The notes under the pieces were generated by a model. It was not told where the DNA came from and did no database searches. It saw nothing but the letters and a program-made list of their open reading frames with translations. 64,000 bases of DNA from Chamaecrista fasciculata (lineage: Eukaryota > Streptophyta > Magnoliopsida > Fabales > Fabaceae). The first letter of the stretch is position 1. Each line of letters opens with the position of its first letter. The stretch lies in assembly GCA_003254925.1 (NCBI GenBank), contig QANZ01037833.1:61163-125162 (forward strand). The letters are read 5' to 3'. The position numbers and the translations under genes were made by a program. Positions 22,524 through 36,600 of this stretch are shown here, one piece after another.

Positions 22524-22881
22524 CTAGGAAGCATGGACACTGACACTGACACTGACACGGACACGGGACACGACACGGACACGGACACAGCGACACGCTA
22601 AACTCTCAAAATTACGCGACACGACACGGCATATATTTATATATAAAAATAATTAAATATTCATAATTTTTATTGAAAAATTTACAAATGACAAGTTTTA
22701 TTCATAATATATGTTATATATATTATTATTTTCTCTTATATGTCATGTTAAAGTTACAAAAAATTGATTTATATTCTAAAATTTATGAATATGTGTCGTG
22801 TCGGTGTCGTACGGGTGTCGGACACTGACACGTGTCCGACACGGCAACACGCCCTCAAAATAAAGTTTCCATGCTTCTTAG
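22524..22881. mobile_element. hAT-like MITE with GACACG repeats
   Basis: The 358-bp element has ends CTAGGAAGCATGGA and TCCATGCTTCTTAG. Flanks gataagaa (22516-22523) and tataagaa (22882-22889) match at 7 of 8 bases, the size of a hAT target duplication. The subterminal parts are tandem gacacg/gacact hexamers on the left and their complement on the right, so a transcript would fold back. The centre is AT-rich. Confidence 0.65.
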
Positions 22882-22889
22882 TATAAGAA

Positions 22890-24428
22890 AGACAATACAG
22901 CAGGCAATGGCAATGGCATACCAAAACTAATTAAAGATGCATGTATTGATGTATATATAATTGTGAAAAAAAGCTTGTTGCTTTCAAGTTTCAATCTTTA
23001 CCAAGATGGAAGGAACAATACAACAACCCCTACTGAGTGCCTAGGAATTTTACTAACGTTGACTGTCTTTCATTTCTCTTAGTTTGTGTGTGAGGTACAA
23101 TATCTTTCGCTTCTTTCTGATAACGCTTCCCCCTTCCAGTTGCAAGTAATAATAATATTGGTCCACAAGGGCCTTGTCATTTTGCTCGAAAGCGGTTAGA
23201 GTGAAATTGCAATTTGAAAAAGACTTCCAAGTTCCAACTCAATCTTTCACCGTTTAATTTGTACACTTTATTATATGAAAATAATGAAGATTGTCTCTTA
23301 AAATTATATTATTGAGACTAATTTATATGGACAAAAATAATAATAATTATAATTTTATGACTTTTAAATATATCTCTTACGATTAATCTATAGACTACTA
23401 CAATGCACAAATCCCCTTAGTCACAATGTAAAAGACTTCCATAAACTTTGAGAGTGACAAAAGATTTCATAAATCTTTTAGTTGGTACAAAATATATCTC
23501 TTTTATTAAGATTTTTATTGAAAGAATTTAATTTTTTATTTTAAAATTTTATGATTATTGTAACAACATGTTACTTTGATTCAAAATTAAAATGAATTAT
23601 TTGGGTAATTAATAGAAACTAGAAAACTAAGACTCTTTATTTTTATAAATAAAAACTTTAATAAAATGAGTTGTTTATACAAAATTAAAAATTCAGAAAT
23701 TATTTTTATAATTTTTTAACGCAATAACTAAATTTCAAAAGATTTTATGCATTTTAATCCAATTTATATTTATACCCACCCAACCTTTATTCCTTTATGA
23801 CTTGACGGACTGCACCTAGTTTTCATAGAGTAGATGGATCTTTATTTCATCTTTCTCCGAATTATCCAGTCATTTATTTTTTTTGGGTCATTTCTTGCGC
23901 TAGGCTGGAAAGTGATGAATATTGGAATATAATTATTCTTTTAAGTACTCAATTTGCATGATGTGGGATGTGGCTCAACAAGCATACAGTGCTGCTCCAG
24001 AATTTCAGTGTAACTAAAGAAATTCCTCCATTCATGTTTCAGCCACAAATTTCCTTACAAGTTACAACAAAGAATCGGTCCAACAAAAAAAGAAAGAATG
24101 ACATATTACAAATGGGAAATAAAATACAAAAAGAGAAGGTCCTTACACAATGGAGAGGCAGGCTAAAGCAGCATCTGAGTTCTGATACTGTATGTACCCA
24201 TTTCTAAATTGAGGTCTTCCTTTCTCAGTCCAAATAACACAATGTTTGGGAGGATTAGCTATGCATGTATCATCAGAGTATGAGTCTCACTATAATTGTG
24301 TATTTGTGTTCATTGATTGACACAGACTGTCCTGTCCTCCCTTGTTTTTCATGTATGATGCATCATCATCAGCTACGTATGAATGTATGTATCTATCAAT
24401 CTATGTAATGTTTACATAGTGATATATA
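22890..24428. other. Intergenic, including likely CSLC 3' leader-out
   Basis: No gene is supported. The part next to 24429 (about 23960-24428) is less AT-rich and is probably the 3' untranslated region of the minus-strand CSLC gene. The 79-residue plus-strand frame at 23968 lies there and resembles no family. Confidence 0.45.
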
Positions 24429-27057
24429 TCAGTCAACTTGTTCACCAATCAAGTCTAGACCAACTAAAAGGAAGGATATCCCTTGAAACAGCAAGAAGTA
24501 AAAATGGATTCCTTGAGCAGACAAAAGGCTCCTTGCTGATGCTGTTAGAAGCAAAAAGGCCAAAGAAAGCTCCTTCACATATATCCGATTATGCTTCTTT
24601 TTCTTCTTCTTCGCTTTTTGTTCCTCGAGCTGGATTGCCTCCTTAATTTCCACAAGATCAGGTGCTGATGCTCCTCTATGATGCCTAGGGCTTTTCTCCA
24701 TCAATGCCACCAGATCACCCTCCGAGGATCGACCAGATTTCTTTGTCACAACCCACTCATACGCGCTACCGAGCTGGAATAGGCCAGAGATCATGGCATT
24801 GAATTTTGTAACCGACATGGTGTTCTCAAACAGAAGGTAGGGCACAATGAAAGGGAAGGATTTTGGGGCTGGAAGGATGTTCAGCAATGACATAACCGCG
24901 GGGATGTAGCACACGATCCACTCAGGAAGAACGGCCTCTGGGACAAACATTGTCATTGGCAGAATTATACAGAATAGGGTAAATGAATAGAAGGGTAATA
25001 TAAGCTTTCTTAATAGAAAGAAGAGAAATATCATGTTGAATTTCTTCCACACGCTTATCTGCAAAATCAGAATTGGTATAAGTATCACGAAATCATGTAA
25101 AGCTCCAAGATTTAATGCATAATGAGTAATGACATTGCCTTCAGATATACTATACACACACCTTAGAACTTATAATGTCTGGCAAACAAAGGCGGAATAG
25201 TTGCATTGGCCCAGAATGCCATCTATGCTGTTGTTTTCTGTAAGCTTCATAAGATTCTGGCAATTCACACTGACACTGGACACAAACAAAATCCTAATAC
25301 TATATTAGTATATGAGAATGAATGAGCAATGAAGAGTAATGGTAGGTGTCACGTTTGGCATGTTTGGCATTTTCCGTGGTGACCGGTTTTTCTTAACTTT
25401 TGCCTTATCTAGTATTTTTCAAAACATCTTTCTTTAAAATAGCAGGCGTGACAATAAGTGTGAAACGTGAATGTACTAGAGGCAAACCTCAACATCATTG
25501 AGGAAGATGAACTTCCAGCCATGAAGATGAGCTCGAACAGCAATGTCCATGTCCTCCACCGTTGTCCTCTCCAACCACCCGCCGGATTCCTCTAAGGCCT
25601 TTATTCTCCACACTCCAGCAGTTCCATTGAACCCAAAGAAATCAATGAAAACGCCATTAACTTGTTGTTCCACCTCAAAATGGAAAGTTAAGTTAATGTT
25701 CTGTAACCTTGTGAGCAAATTCTCATCCTTGTTCACAAAGGACCATCTTGCTTGAACTAGCCCTAGTTCCTCATTGTCCTGTAGTATCATCATAAAGCAT
25801 GTTACAATGGTTTCTAGATTCACATGTGTACTTCTTCGATCATGACAAAGACTAGATTTTGGACTTAGCTACCTTGAAATGAGTAACGGTTCTCTTAAGG
25901 AAATCTGGGGTGGGCTGAAAATCGGCATCGAAAATAGTGACAAATTCGTAGTCTTTTACGTAGCTACAATTCATGGCAGACTTGAGATTTCCAGCTTTAT
26001 ACCCATCTCTAATCACACGATGCCTGTACAATATATTGGCACCCTCATGCTGCCATTTTTGGACCTCTTCTTTGATCAGCATCTGTGTTGTTGGGTCATC
26101 GGAATCATCAAGAACTTGAATTAACAACTTGGGTTTTGGCCAATCCAAATTACAAACAGCCGCAATGGATTGCTGGTAAACCTGAAAAAAAAAAGGAACA
26201 AAAATCATCAATATAGTGTCACATAGGGGGAAAAAAAGAAGGGAAATTTCGAATTTCGATCTTCATTTCACCTCTTTCTCGTTGCACATGGGGATCTGCA
26301 CTAACACCATAGGGAAGTAGCCATTCTCTCCAGATTCAAGATCCACAGAGACTTTGGGAACAGGCTTGATCCTCTTGAATCGAATCCAAAAACAACCTAA
26401 GCATAAAACCAATCTATCCAAACTTTGAATGAGGAACAAAACAACACACACATTGGTTAGGAATTGAAGAGGTGGAGCTAGATAAGCCACACGAATCAAA
26501 ACCCAATGAGAATACACCCAATCAAAAACATCCTTAACTCCAAACGTCGTCACCCACAAACTGTCAAATTGAATTTGCGGCGCACTAAAGTGCCAACCTT
26601 TAAAGTAAGCAGCCACCTCAAAACAGAGAAGAAGCACAGAAAGCCATAGGAACACTTTTATACAAGAATAAAACCTCGTTTTAACAGTGGGGTTCTCTTT
26701 TTCTCTCCCGCCGTGGATGTCATTGTCGTTGTCGGCGTCGGCGTCGGCGTCGGTTCTTCCGGCGGCCACGCGGCGTTTCACGGCGGAGGCGAGGCTGTAA
26801 AGCGACGGAGCAATGGAGGTTAAGCAACCTGCGGCTCTGTGGGCTTTGAGAAGAAGGACCCATGTGAGCTGTTTGGCGTTTTTTCCTCTGTCTTTGTCTC
26901 TTGGACGATTTGATGAGTCGGTAATGATTAAGTCTTCTTCTGAAGGAGATTCTAACTCCACCATGGAATAATTAGGGTTTTCCATTTTTACAACCACAGG
27001 GGTTCCTCCTCGAGATTGCTCTTTTGTTTTCTTCTGTTTTCCCCACCAAGACGCCAT
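24429..27057 (-). CDS. CSLC12: Cellulose synthase-like C (xyloglucan backbone synthase)
   Basis: Golgi family-2 glycosyltransferase that makes the beta-1,4-glucan backbone of xyloglucan. Five exons: 27057-26272, 26181-25873, 25778-25488, 25275-25162 and 25058-24429, 709 aa, close to the usual ~690. The N-terminus has the CSLC blocks [20 protein letters not shown] and [19 protein letters not shown]. Membrane segments precede and follow the catalytic loop. Catalytic motifs are complete: LDDSDD (286-291), FDADFQP (346-352), VEDMD (439-443) and QQHRW (477-481). The end, [20 protein letters not shown] then [11 protein letters not shown], is typical of the family. The ATG is the only one giving the conserved start. 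Wording is nearest to CSLC12 among Arabidopsis members, but paralogue identity is inferred from memory. A short Asp-Ala/Asp-Asn run (about residues 102-112) is low-complexity. Confidence 0.93.
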
Positions 27058-27193
27058 TTTTATGGTTTTATGTATGAGTGAGAGGAAACCCAGAAAGGAA
27101 AAGCAAGAAAGCTACGAGCTTGATGGTCTCATTGTGAGAAGAAGGAAGAAGAAGAGTGAGAAAGCGAAGCTATAAGGTAAGAGGTAATGAAAG

Positions 27194-27198
<5 letters not shown>

Positions 27199-27229
<31 letters not shown>
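27199..27229. repeat. GA microsatellite upstream of CSLC
   Basis: An uninterrupted GA run of about 15 units lies 140-170 bp upstream of the CSLC start codon, reading CT in the gene's sense. CT-rich leaders are common in plant genes; a regulatory role is not shown. Confidence 0.7.
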
Positions 27230-27230
<1 letters not shown>

Positions 27231-27259
27231 AACAGCTCATAATTCAGGGGAAAAAAAAA

Positions 27260-29995
27260 AAAAACAGCTCATAAGCTGCCTAAACTAACGCATCTTCCAT
27301 TTTAATTCCTAAAAAAAAAGAATATGTCGAATGGGAATTTAATTAACAAGAATATTACCCAGAAAGAAACAGCCTCCACATGTAGATAGATCTGTTATAC
27401 CATAACACAATGAAATTCACTATCTTTCTCCATAAAATCAAAATCTCTGCGTGTTCCGAAATGGAAAATGATAAAATCAATCATAGGAAGCACACTAGAA
27501 GATGACAAAATGACAACGCAATATACATAGATTCACACACATTTTCCGACAAACTCCTTTAAATTCTCAATAAACGTTCACAACAACCCCCCACTAATGG
27601 AGGGAGCTTCTCAAATTACTCCCCAAAAACGCATTTTTTAACAGCGGTAAGAATTTAAAATCGCAAAGACATTGTGCGTGATCATGGTTTTGGATGGATG
27701 AGTCTCCTAACCTAACTCCTCATAATTCCTATTACCTTCTCGGGTGGTGATTATTTTTTTTTTTACAAAAAGGTAAAAAGTAGGTATATCACACACAAAA
27801 GCAGAGGTCGAGAAATTTCCAGGAGCTATGAATAGCCAAATGCAATGTAATGCGTCAATTTTTTAATTAATTAATTAATTAATATATATGTATTGTTTGA
27901 TTTAAATAGGGTTGTGACTTGTAACTTGTAAGGATGACCGAGTCTCCTTAATTTTACTCGTACTGCCGCTAAATCCTAAATCCAAGCTACAAACGACTAA
28001 ATCCAATCCACGTTTATTTCGTTACTCCCGCTCACGCGCTGGAACTTCGTGTACATCATCACGTTTCTTTTCCATATCTTTTTTCTGTACATATATTGGC
28101 TCAAATTATAATTTTGGTTTTATATATTTGAACTAAATTTCAATTTAGTCATTCATTCTTTTTTTCTTATTATTGTAAAATTAATCTTATTTATTTTTAT
28201 AAATTTTTTATTTTTGGTGAGAAACTCATTTTCTAATTTATTTGATTTTATTTACACATTACAAATTTTATTATTATTTGGTGAGACATTTTATTATAAT
28301 TTATATTTCTTATTATAAATTATAAATTTGGTGAGACATTACAAATTAATCATATTTCTATCATTTTTTATAAAATTAATAATTTATAATGAGTGATTTT
28401 ATAAAATAATTAAAATTTATTTTATAAATTTGAAGTTATTTTATTATAAATTAAAATTATAANNNNNNNNNNNNNNNNNNNNNNNNNNNNNNNNNNNNNN
28501 NNNNNNNNNNNNNNNNNNNNNNNNNNNNNNNNNNNNNNNNNNNNNNNNNNNNNNNNNNNNNNNNNNNNNNNNNNNNNNNNNNNNNNNNNNNNNNNNNNNN
28601 NNNNNNNNNNNNNNNNNNNNNNNNNNNNNNNNNNNNNNNNNNNNNNNNNNNNNNNNNNNNNNNNNNNNNNNNNNNNNNNNNNNNNNNNNNNNNNNNNNNN
28701 NNNNNNNNNNNNNNNNNNNNNNNNNNNNNNNNNNNNNNNNNNNNNNNNNNNNNNNNNNNNNNNNNNNNNNNNNNNNNNNNNNNNNNNNNNTTTTTTTTTT
28801 TTTTTTTACTTTTTTGGATTAAAATGATGTTATTTTAAAAGATTTTTTTTCCTTTTAAGTTTAGACTCAAAATAATAAACTATTTGGTAGTTTTCACTTC
28901 AATATTTAATCTTTCATCCTTTTAAATTTCATTTTCTTACTCAATCAAATTTAAATTTAAAAAAATTATTATAGATTTTTAATATTTATTAGTATATTTT
29001 TATTATATTAAATTAAATATATATTTTTATTTATTTGATTATTAACGATCTGACCTTGGTTAGATCATTGAACCTTGAATCGCTACTTCAAGCAATTCAA
29101 TAGCCAGTCCAGTTTTAAAAAGGTTAATTTTATATGTGCAACAACAACGTATATATAATATCCGGCAAAAAAAAAAGAAAATCAACATATATATAGTATG
29201 CTACGCGTGTACAATAATGTAGCAGTCTTCCATTTCGTATATTAAAATTTAATTAGTTTTATAATTGTTGTGCAAGGAAAATAAGTTAATCTAATATAAT
29301 GTTAGTAGTTGAATGAATTCTGTTTTGGCCAAAAAAAAAATGATCAAATGTTGTCTTTTTTTTTTTTGCCCCTTTTAAGATGGCCTAATCATTTAAGCCC
29401 AAAGAAAAAGATGAAACACTTTAATTTGCTATGCACATAGATATTTATTACATCATCAAGAAAAGCATGATGAATCTGAACGAAGACGAATGTTGAGTCC
29501 ACATAACATATACATGGTCCATTTTCTTTGCATGATTTTATTCGCCTTGGTCATTTCGTTCATCGTTACATACATTTGTTGTTATCGTGGTATAACAGCT
29601 AGCATATTCATGATGTTCATGATATATATCAAGCATGAATTCATTTTATTAACTGTTATGACTTATGATCACCTGACTTTAAATTTTGGCGTGATTCTTT
29701 ATTTCTTCAACCCGTCCCAATCATTTGGAAATAAAAATAAGTAGGTAGAGAAAGAACTCATGCCTGAATATTTAAATATATTTAGTTGATCGACATGTTG
29801 CACTTGGATGGAAATTTGCAAATTAAAATAATATGATATAAAGATATTAGTCATCATTTGATATGACTTCATATGTCATTAGTTGGCAATGGAATTAATG
29901 TCCAGCACTAATTTCAGAAGGAACATAGGTTTAATTTAAGTTGCTCACATCAACTGATGGACCACATGCACATACAAGTATTAGTAAAAAAAATT
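27260..29995. other. Intergenic, AT-rich, with an assembly gap
   Basis: Apart from the proximal CSLC promoter there is no gene. Positions 28090-28460 and 28800-29060 are very AT-rich with 'aaatttagtc' words suggestive of another degraded foldback. The 84-residue hydrophobic frame at 29490 is not recognised and is probably chance. Confidence 0.5.
28463..28790. other. Assembly gap (328 Ns)
   Basis: A run of N flanked by very AT-rich sequence and a long T tract on the right. Content unknown. Confidence 0.98.
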
Positions 29996-30377
29996 GGGTA
30001 ATAAATTACACTTTAGTATCTATAGTTATTTCACTTTGGTATTCTCCATTAATACTTTGGTACCATTTGGAGCTATTTTGTAATTTTAATCATAATAAAT
30101 TTGCAAAAATTACATATTGACCCCTTTTTTTTTTAAGTTTTCATTTTAGTCATTAGATAATATGTATCCAAAGATCTATTTGAAATTCTCTGAAAACATT
30201 GGGGGTTAATATGTAATTTTTGCAAAATTTGTTATGGTTAAAATTACAAAATAACTCCAAAGGGTACCAAAGTGTTAATGGAGAATACCACAGGATACCA
30301 AAGTGTCATTTTTTAAACCACATGGTACCAAAGTGAAATATGATCAAACCACACAGGTACCAAAGTGTAATTTACCC
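29996..30377. mobile_element. Foldback MITE, 'gggtaaatt' family, copy 1
   Basis: Inverted arms of over 100 bp; the left starts gggtaataaattacacttta and the right ends 'accaaagtgtaatttaccc'. The arms contain repeated 'ggtacc...tttggtaccattt' words. The flanks are A-rich, so the target duplication cannot be read. Related to 41914-42274. Confidence 0.65.
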
Positions 30378-33300
30378 AAAAAAAAATCTATTTTTTTTTT
30401 TTACATATTTTAATCAAAATCCTAGATATATTAATTAAAAATGATATTTAAAAAAAGGAGTGAAATTGGTCTGGGATGGTGTAAGGACTAAGGAGAGGAA
30501 AATGATGATGAAGGAAGCGAATGCGATATAATTTTGTGATATGAGTAATGAGTAATATAATTATATGATGGCAATGTAACATGTTTGCCTGTTTTTTTCA
30601 CATAAACTTTAGTCACAAAAAAATAAATAAAGACATATGGTTAGTTACTTTGAGCATACTAATAGAAGGTAAGTAAAATAATAAATGAAGAGGCATACAT
30701 AAGCATACAAGGATTTTGCATTTGACGATATATGATGAAGAATAATAATGTGGCAATACCGCAATTATGGATGAATAAGACATTGTAACCGAGGTTATTG
30801 ATTTGCTTATCTGATTATTTAACTATAATTGACACACAGCACTATCCTAGATCTGCATCATTCTTTATTTGTATGATGATTCTGATATTAATATTTAATA
30901 TATATAGATTTTCCCTTTGGTGCCCAATTTTGATGTCTCTCAATTTGGTTCCATCTGAACCGTCCGTTCAATCTAATGGTTTCAGGTAAAGCCACGTCGT
31001 CCTTCAAGCATTTAAGGAGGAGCTCTCATAATTGTAGACGATCCATTTTCAGCATGTCACAATGGAGAAGAATCACGTGTCCCAGCATGTCACATTAGCT
31101 AGTCATTTAATTACATACGGAGATTTCTGTTTAATATATATATATATATATATATATTTTGTGTTAATCTTTTTGAAGCCTTTAAGTATTTACATTTAGA
31201 GTATCAGTCAGAGTGTATCAGTCAGAGTGCTAGAGGCCTTTAATTATTTTTTAGTATTTAGATTTTTTTGTTTAAGTATTTACATTTAATTATTGAAGGA
31301 GTACTTCGTTTTTATTTTTCATTTCTTTTTGTCTAGAAAAAAGAAAATTAAAGTGGTTTTTTTAAATAATTTATAAAAAAAAATATGTAGATTTGTACTT
31401 TAAAAAAAATTATTTAGGTACATGAGACACTCGATCCATAATATCCCATTACACGTGGACTAATCACTCGACGTTATGTAACACCAGATATATTTAAATA
31501 AAGAGAGAGTGACGAGAAAGAGAGAGAAAGAATAAAATTAATTTTCAAAAATAATATTATATTTTAATTAATTTAATATTGATTGGCCAAAAATAATTAA
31601 TTTAATAACATTTTGTTTAAGTGATTAAAATATCAAAATAACATTTAACGACATCATGTCAATATTTAATGTTCATGCCCTCAAGTTACGTAGAGGATAA
31701 TAATAACTAAGAAACTAAACAGAGAATAATGTTCATGTCATCAACATTTAATATTCAATCCCTAGGTGATAGAATATTGAGAGAAATAAGAAAGGAAGAG
31801 AGATAGAAGCTGAAGAAATGAAAGAATGAGAAATTGATTATCGATTGATCGATTATTACACTGCATTGATACATTATTTATAGAGTAAGAGAAGTAACTA
31901 AACCAGCTAACAACTCATAATAAACTTAGTTAATACAACTTGCTTAGCTAATTGATTTAGTTTGACACTAATTTCATAATACTCATATTACTAAGAGACT
32001 AGATAATAAATGAAGACCGTTCGAGACTAAATTTAAATATATTCGGTGTCACGTGATACTGAGTGATTACTTTACTCTAATGAGACACTCTCTTATGTCT
32101 AAATAGTTTTTTTCAATGTACAAATCTATTTTTTTTTATATAATTTTTTAAAAGAACCAATTAAAGTGGCTTTTGTTTTAAAATTTGAAAGAGTGCTTTC
32201 AAGTTTGAAGTTTCAACGTTCGTGGATAACAGCTCTTTCCAATGATTACTTTTTAGTTTTCCTTTTCCTTTTCACTTTTGTTTTGTCCATACAAGTTACA
32301 ACTGAATGTGGACGGATTATCTAATCTCACACTTTTAAATTTTTATTACAACCTTGTTCAACTCAACTAAAGAAATTTAAATTCATACAATAATGCATGT
32401 GTCGGTACAGGAAAATACTACCAACAACCAAATGTGACGTAGAGAATTCGAGCTTTTAATATTTTTAGTTTTTTTTTTTAATTTTACGTTGTCACTTTAT
32501 TCACTTTTTTATTTAAAATTAGTTAAAATTCCAAATATACTAATTATTAAGATTCGTATTTTACAGGAAAAAAAATAATGAAACATAGACGCCTAGAGTC
32601 AATTGGAAGGGGTATTAAGTTTGGTCAAACGACATTCAATAAACTAATATTTATATTATAAATAATTATATAATGAGTACACTAACTATTTGAATTTGTA
32701 ATAATATTTGTAGTTATCCATTGATAACTTTTTTTTTTTAGTTTTTACTATTATATGTTATTCAATAAATATTAAATAGTATTTTACGTATAAATTTGAA
32801 CGAATAATTTAAATGGAGTCTAGAGACTAGAATTATCATCTGTAATCAGCATAGTGATTGATTTATCCTATCCAATATTATTATAGCATGCCTGTTAGTA
32901 TGAAAAAAAAGGAGTTTTCTATGGGAGGCTAAACAGTGTATATATATATAAATACATTATTAAGTATTTCGGCAAAAAGAAAACACTATCAAGTATTAAT
33001 AGAACTAGAAGTAAAAGTCATTTGTGATGGTTTCAACTTTCAAGTTTCAACCCTTCTAAAGGATTACTTTCACTCCTTCTATCCTAAAATTACTTCTTAA
33101 CCCTGAAAAGAATGAAAAGTTTCTGTCTAAAAATTATAAATAAACTAAATACTCTGTCCACAGGTTCCCACGAGTTGGCTATTCTGGTATTTGTGATGGT
33201 ATGATGTAAACTATAGTAATTATTAGAATAAATTAATAATTTGATCTTTAAAAGATCACTCACACTGAATTGACAATTCAATCCTTAAAAAAATTAAATA

Positions 33301-33664
33301 CAATGTTTAATCTTTAAAAGAATTCAGTAATATACTCATTAGCCCATAAAAAACTAAACGTTATACTTGTTAGTTCATAAAAAAAGACTAATGAATATAC
33401 TGTTTCATTCTTTCCAGGAATAAACTATGTATTTTAATTTTTTAAAGACTACGTTATCAATTTAATGATCTTTCAGAGACGAATTATTTGTTTACTGTAA
33501 TTACTACTTAGTTTAAAATGTTTAAAGCTAACTAGACAAGCTGCTATTTACAAGACAGAGGGTAACAGGGTACGATGTATATGACTAAATTAAGGCACTG
33601 AAGCCCTGTTTTCTGTGGTGAAGATGTTAGCAGACAGAGCAATAGTGAATGTGATATGTGAGGT
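30378..33664. other. AT-rich intergenic DNA downstream of the transporter gene
   Basis: No gene. TA microsatellites lie near 31136-31157 and 32940. A degraded foldback with 'aattcaatccttaaaa' words is likely at about 33235-33490. Short frames at 30798 and 33090 are not recognised. Confidence 0.5.
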
Positions 33665-36600
33665 TCAAGGCACTGCTTCTCCTTCTACACTGAAGAAGCT
33701 GCTATACAAATCACTGAAGATGGCTACAGTGCTTGAAGAGACAGCCAAAAATATCATCAACCATGATAATAGTTTGTCCTTCTTTGTTGCAGCTCCATGG
33801 GTGTCCCTGCCAAATTCATAAATAATACTACTTGTGAGGAATTGCAGAACAAGTCTATTACTATTTCACACTTCACACCAAACCCATGTGGCATTATTCA
33901 GTGTTTTATTTAAGAAAAAAACTTATTTTTTGGCATCTGAATTTGTCCCAGAAGTACAATTTAATCCATGGATATTAGAAATACACTTTTGGTCTAAATA
34001 GTTCATGCTTGTAAGAAAATCAAGCGCCAAAAAGTGAATTTTCAATATCTAGAACCTAAATCATAGTTTTCAGACAAATTTAAGGGCTACAAAGTATTAT
34101 TTTTATCTTAATTTAATTAATAAATTCGAGTCTCCTTGGATATATTCTTATTGAGAGAACTTTATCCTCATCATGAGATCTCCTTGCTCGAACAAGAAAT
34201 AGTTATTGTCTAGACCATAAAAAACAGATACGTGAGGACACATTGTAATCATGAAGAAAATTATAATAAGAGTAAACAATTTAATCCTTAATAGTTTAGT
34301 TTACATTATTTAATCCTTGAAAGTTATAGAATCAATACATTTTTGTCCTCTTGTGCCTAAAAGTTTGTCTCTAACTCTATACAATAAGAGACTAAATTGT
34401 ATTGACTCTACAACTTTCAAGAGGTAAAGTGTATAATCTAGATTTCTAAAGATTGAATTGTCAACTCTTGTATGTTTACCATGATAATAATAATTAATAT
34501 ATACCTGAGAGCAATAGCAGCAGGAAATATGTATCCAGCAGCAACGGTTGCAGTGGCACCTGTGAACTGGAAGGCATACCAGATGCTGGGCACAAAATTG
34601 GCACCAATGAAGATGAAAAGCATGAGATATGCAGTCACATAATAGAATCTCTTGTTGTCAAACGCAATGGGAATGGCATTTGGAAACACAAGACCATCTA
34701 GGTTCAGCCGAAGTGAGTAGAACACAATAGGGAACACCAGCATAAGGTGAATGCAATAGCTTATTCTAACCACATCATTCAGCAATGACCCAAATGGAAC
34801 CCCAAGATCACCATCAAAGTTAGCAAGCACATCATCTTGTGTTTTGTCCCCAAACAACAAATATCCGAAAAGGCTTGTTGCTATGTACACTGATGAGCAT
34901 AATGTGAGGGATGCCCTGACTATTGACCTCATATGAGTAGGGTCTTTTAGTTCATTCTCTATGGGGTGAACTGCATAGTTAACACAATTAGAGCCATTAA
35001 ATAAAGAGCAATTATGCATTACAAATGGTGATATGAAGATGAAATGTCCGTCATTGGCTCGTTGACTATGATTATTACTAGTCATAAAAATTCAACAGGT
35101 TCAAATTTGAGAAAAATTATCTTTTACTTCTCGATAGATAGAGTAATTTTAAATTTAGTCCCTCACAGATTAAACTTTTTTCAATGTTATCCTTATACAC
35201 AAATTTCTTTCAATGTTAAAGACTAAATTAATATAATATCTCTTTCATACTCAATTTTCTACGTAAGTAAAAGGTTTTTAACATAATGTTCTCTTAATTG
35301 AACCATCAAATTATAAATAAAATTTAGTTATAAGAGTGACATTGCAAGAAATGTCATCTTGAAGGGACTAATTTGACAATAATGGTCTGAAGGATTAAAT
35401 TGCAAATTGCCCAATATAGTTTTTCTCGTTCAAATTTTGAGCTGTTGAGAACGAAATGGAGGATGTACCAGAGTGCATGGTGCTCACCATTATGATGGCA
35501 GATGTAAGCAGTGACGAGAATAGGGAATGTAGTGAAAAGCTTCCAGAAAGATTCCTGGCCATTGAATTTTGGCATTAAGGGTGGCATCCCAATACTCCCA
35601 TTAATCAACTTAACAATTGCTACTCCAGCTGTTATCACCACAAAAACAACAGCTAACCCAACTGACAATGCTGATGTGTATCTCAACGAATCTGATACAG
35701 CCACAAATAAAATAAGGCATATAAATATCAACACAAACAAGTAAACTTTTATTTAGTGGATGCATTACGTGCATCCGCATAAAAGGACTGATCAGGCAGT
35801 TTTAGATCAAAATATGTGATTCAAGACTCAGTGAAGAAGAAGAAATAGAAACATAAGATTGTACAAGCAACTAGTCATAAAGGGATAGAAGTCAAGAAAT
35901 TGGCAAAAATTAGTGCAAAAACTTGCTAATTGAGGAAGCCACTATACTAATATGGTGTCAATTTATGACCCTGATAATAAATTTTGGTATCACAGGACAA
36001 TCAATCCTCTGGAGTTATAGCATTTAGTCATTAATTGAGGGATGATGGGCATATAATTTCTTTTTTTGGTAATAACCAGGTGATATCTTCCAGCCAACGA
36101 TTAGAGACTAATCATCCCAAGTATAGAGATCACTAAAGTGGGTCTTGCATCTGTCAACAAAATCTTTTCCATTCATACAGGATAAAATTAAACCTGGTTC
36201 AAATCCAAGACATCATACTTAAAGAATTTACTATCTACCAACTGTATTGGACTTTGTTGATGTAAGCAGATATTTTCAATTTAGTGAGAACCAGGAAAGA
36301 AATTAGTTAAACTTCAATAGTGGAAACTATGGCATATAGCAGAATCCTTGCTAGTTGACTTGGTGTGGGCCAAGTGACAAATATGTGAAGGGAAACTTCA
36401 AAGAATAAGGTATCACATAGTGGAGAATACATGTTGCAATACTATCCATATAAACAAAGAGAAGAAATTTCAGAAGAAGAATTTGAATAAAAAGTAAGAA
36501 AGGAAACGAACGTACCCACACGCTTGAATGATATGAGAGGGACAAAGACTAGAAGGGTGGTGAGGAGAAGTAAGAGAGAACGCGTAGTCCACCATCCCTG

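Noticed and set aside
24383-24646. Plus-strand frame over the end of CSLC
   Set aside because: It is the antisense of a well-supported exon.
29490-29744. 84-residue hydrophobic open frame
   Set aside because: AT-rich sequence favours such frames; no family resemblance, splice context or conserved motif.
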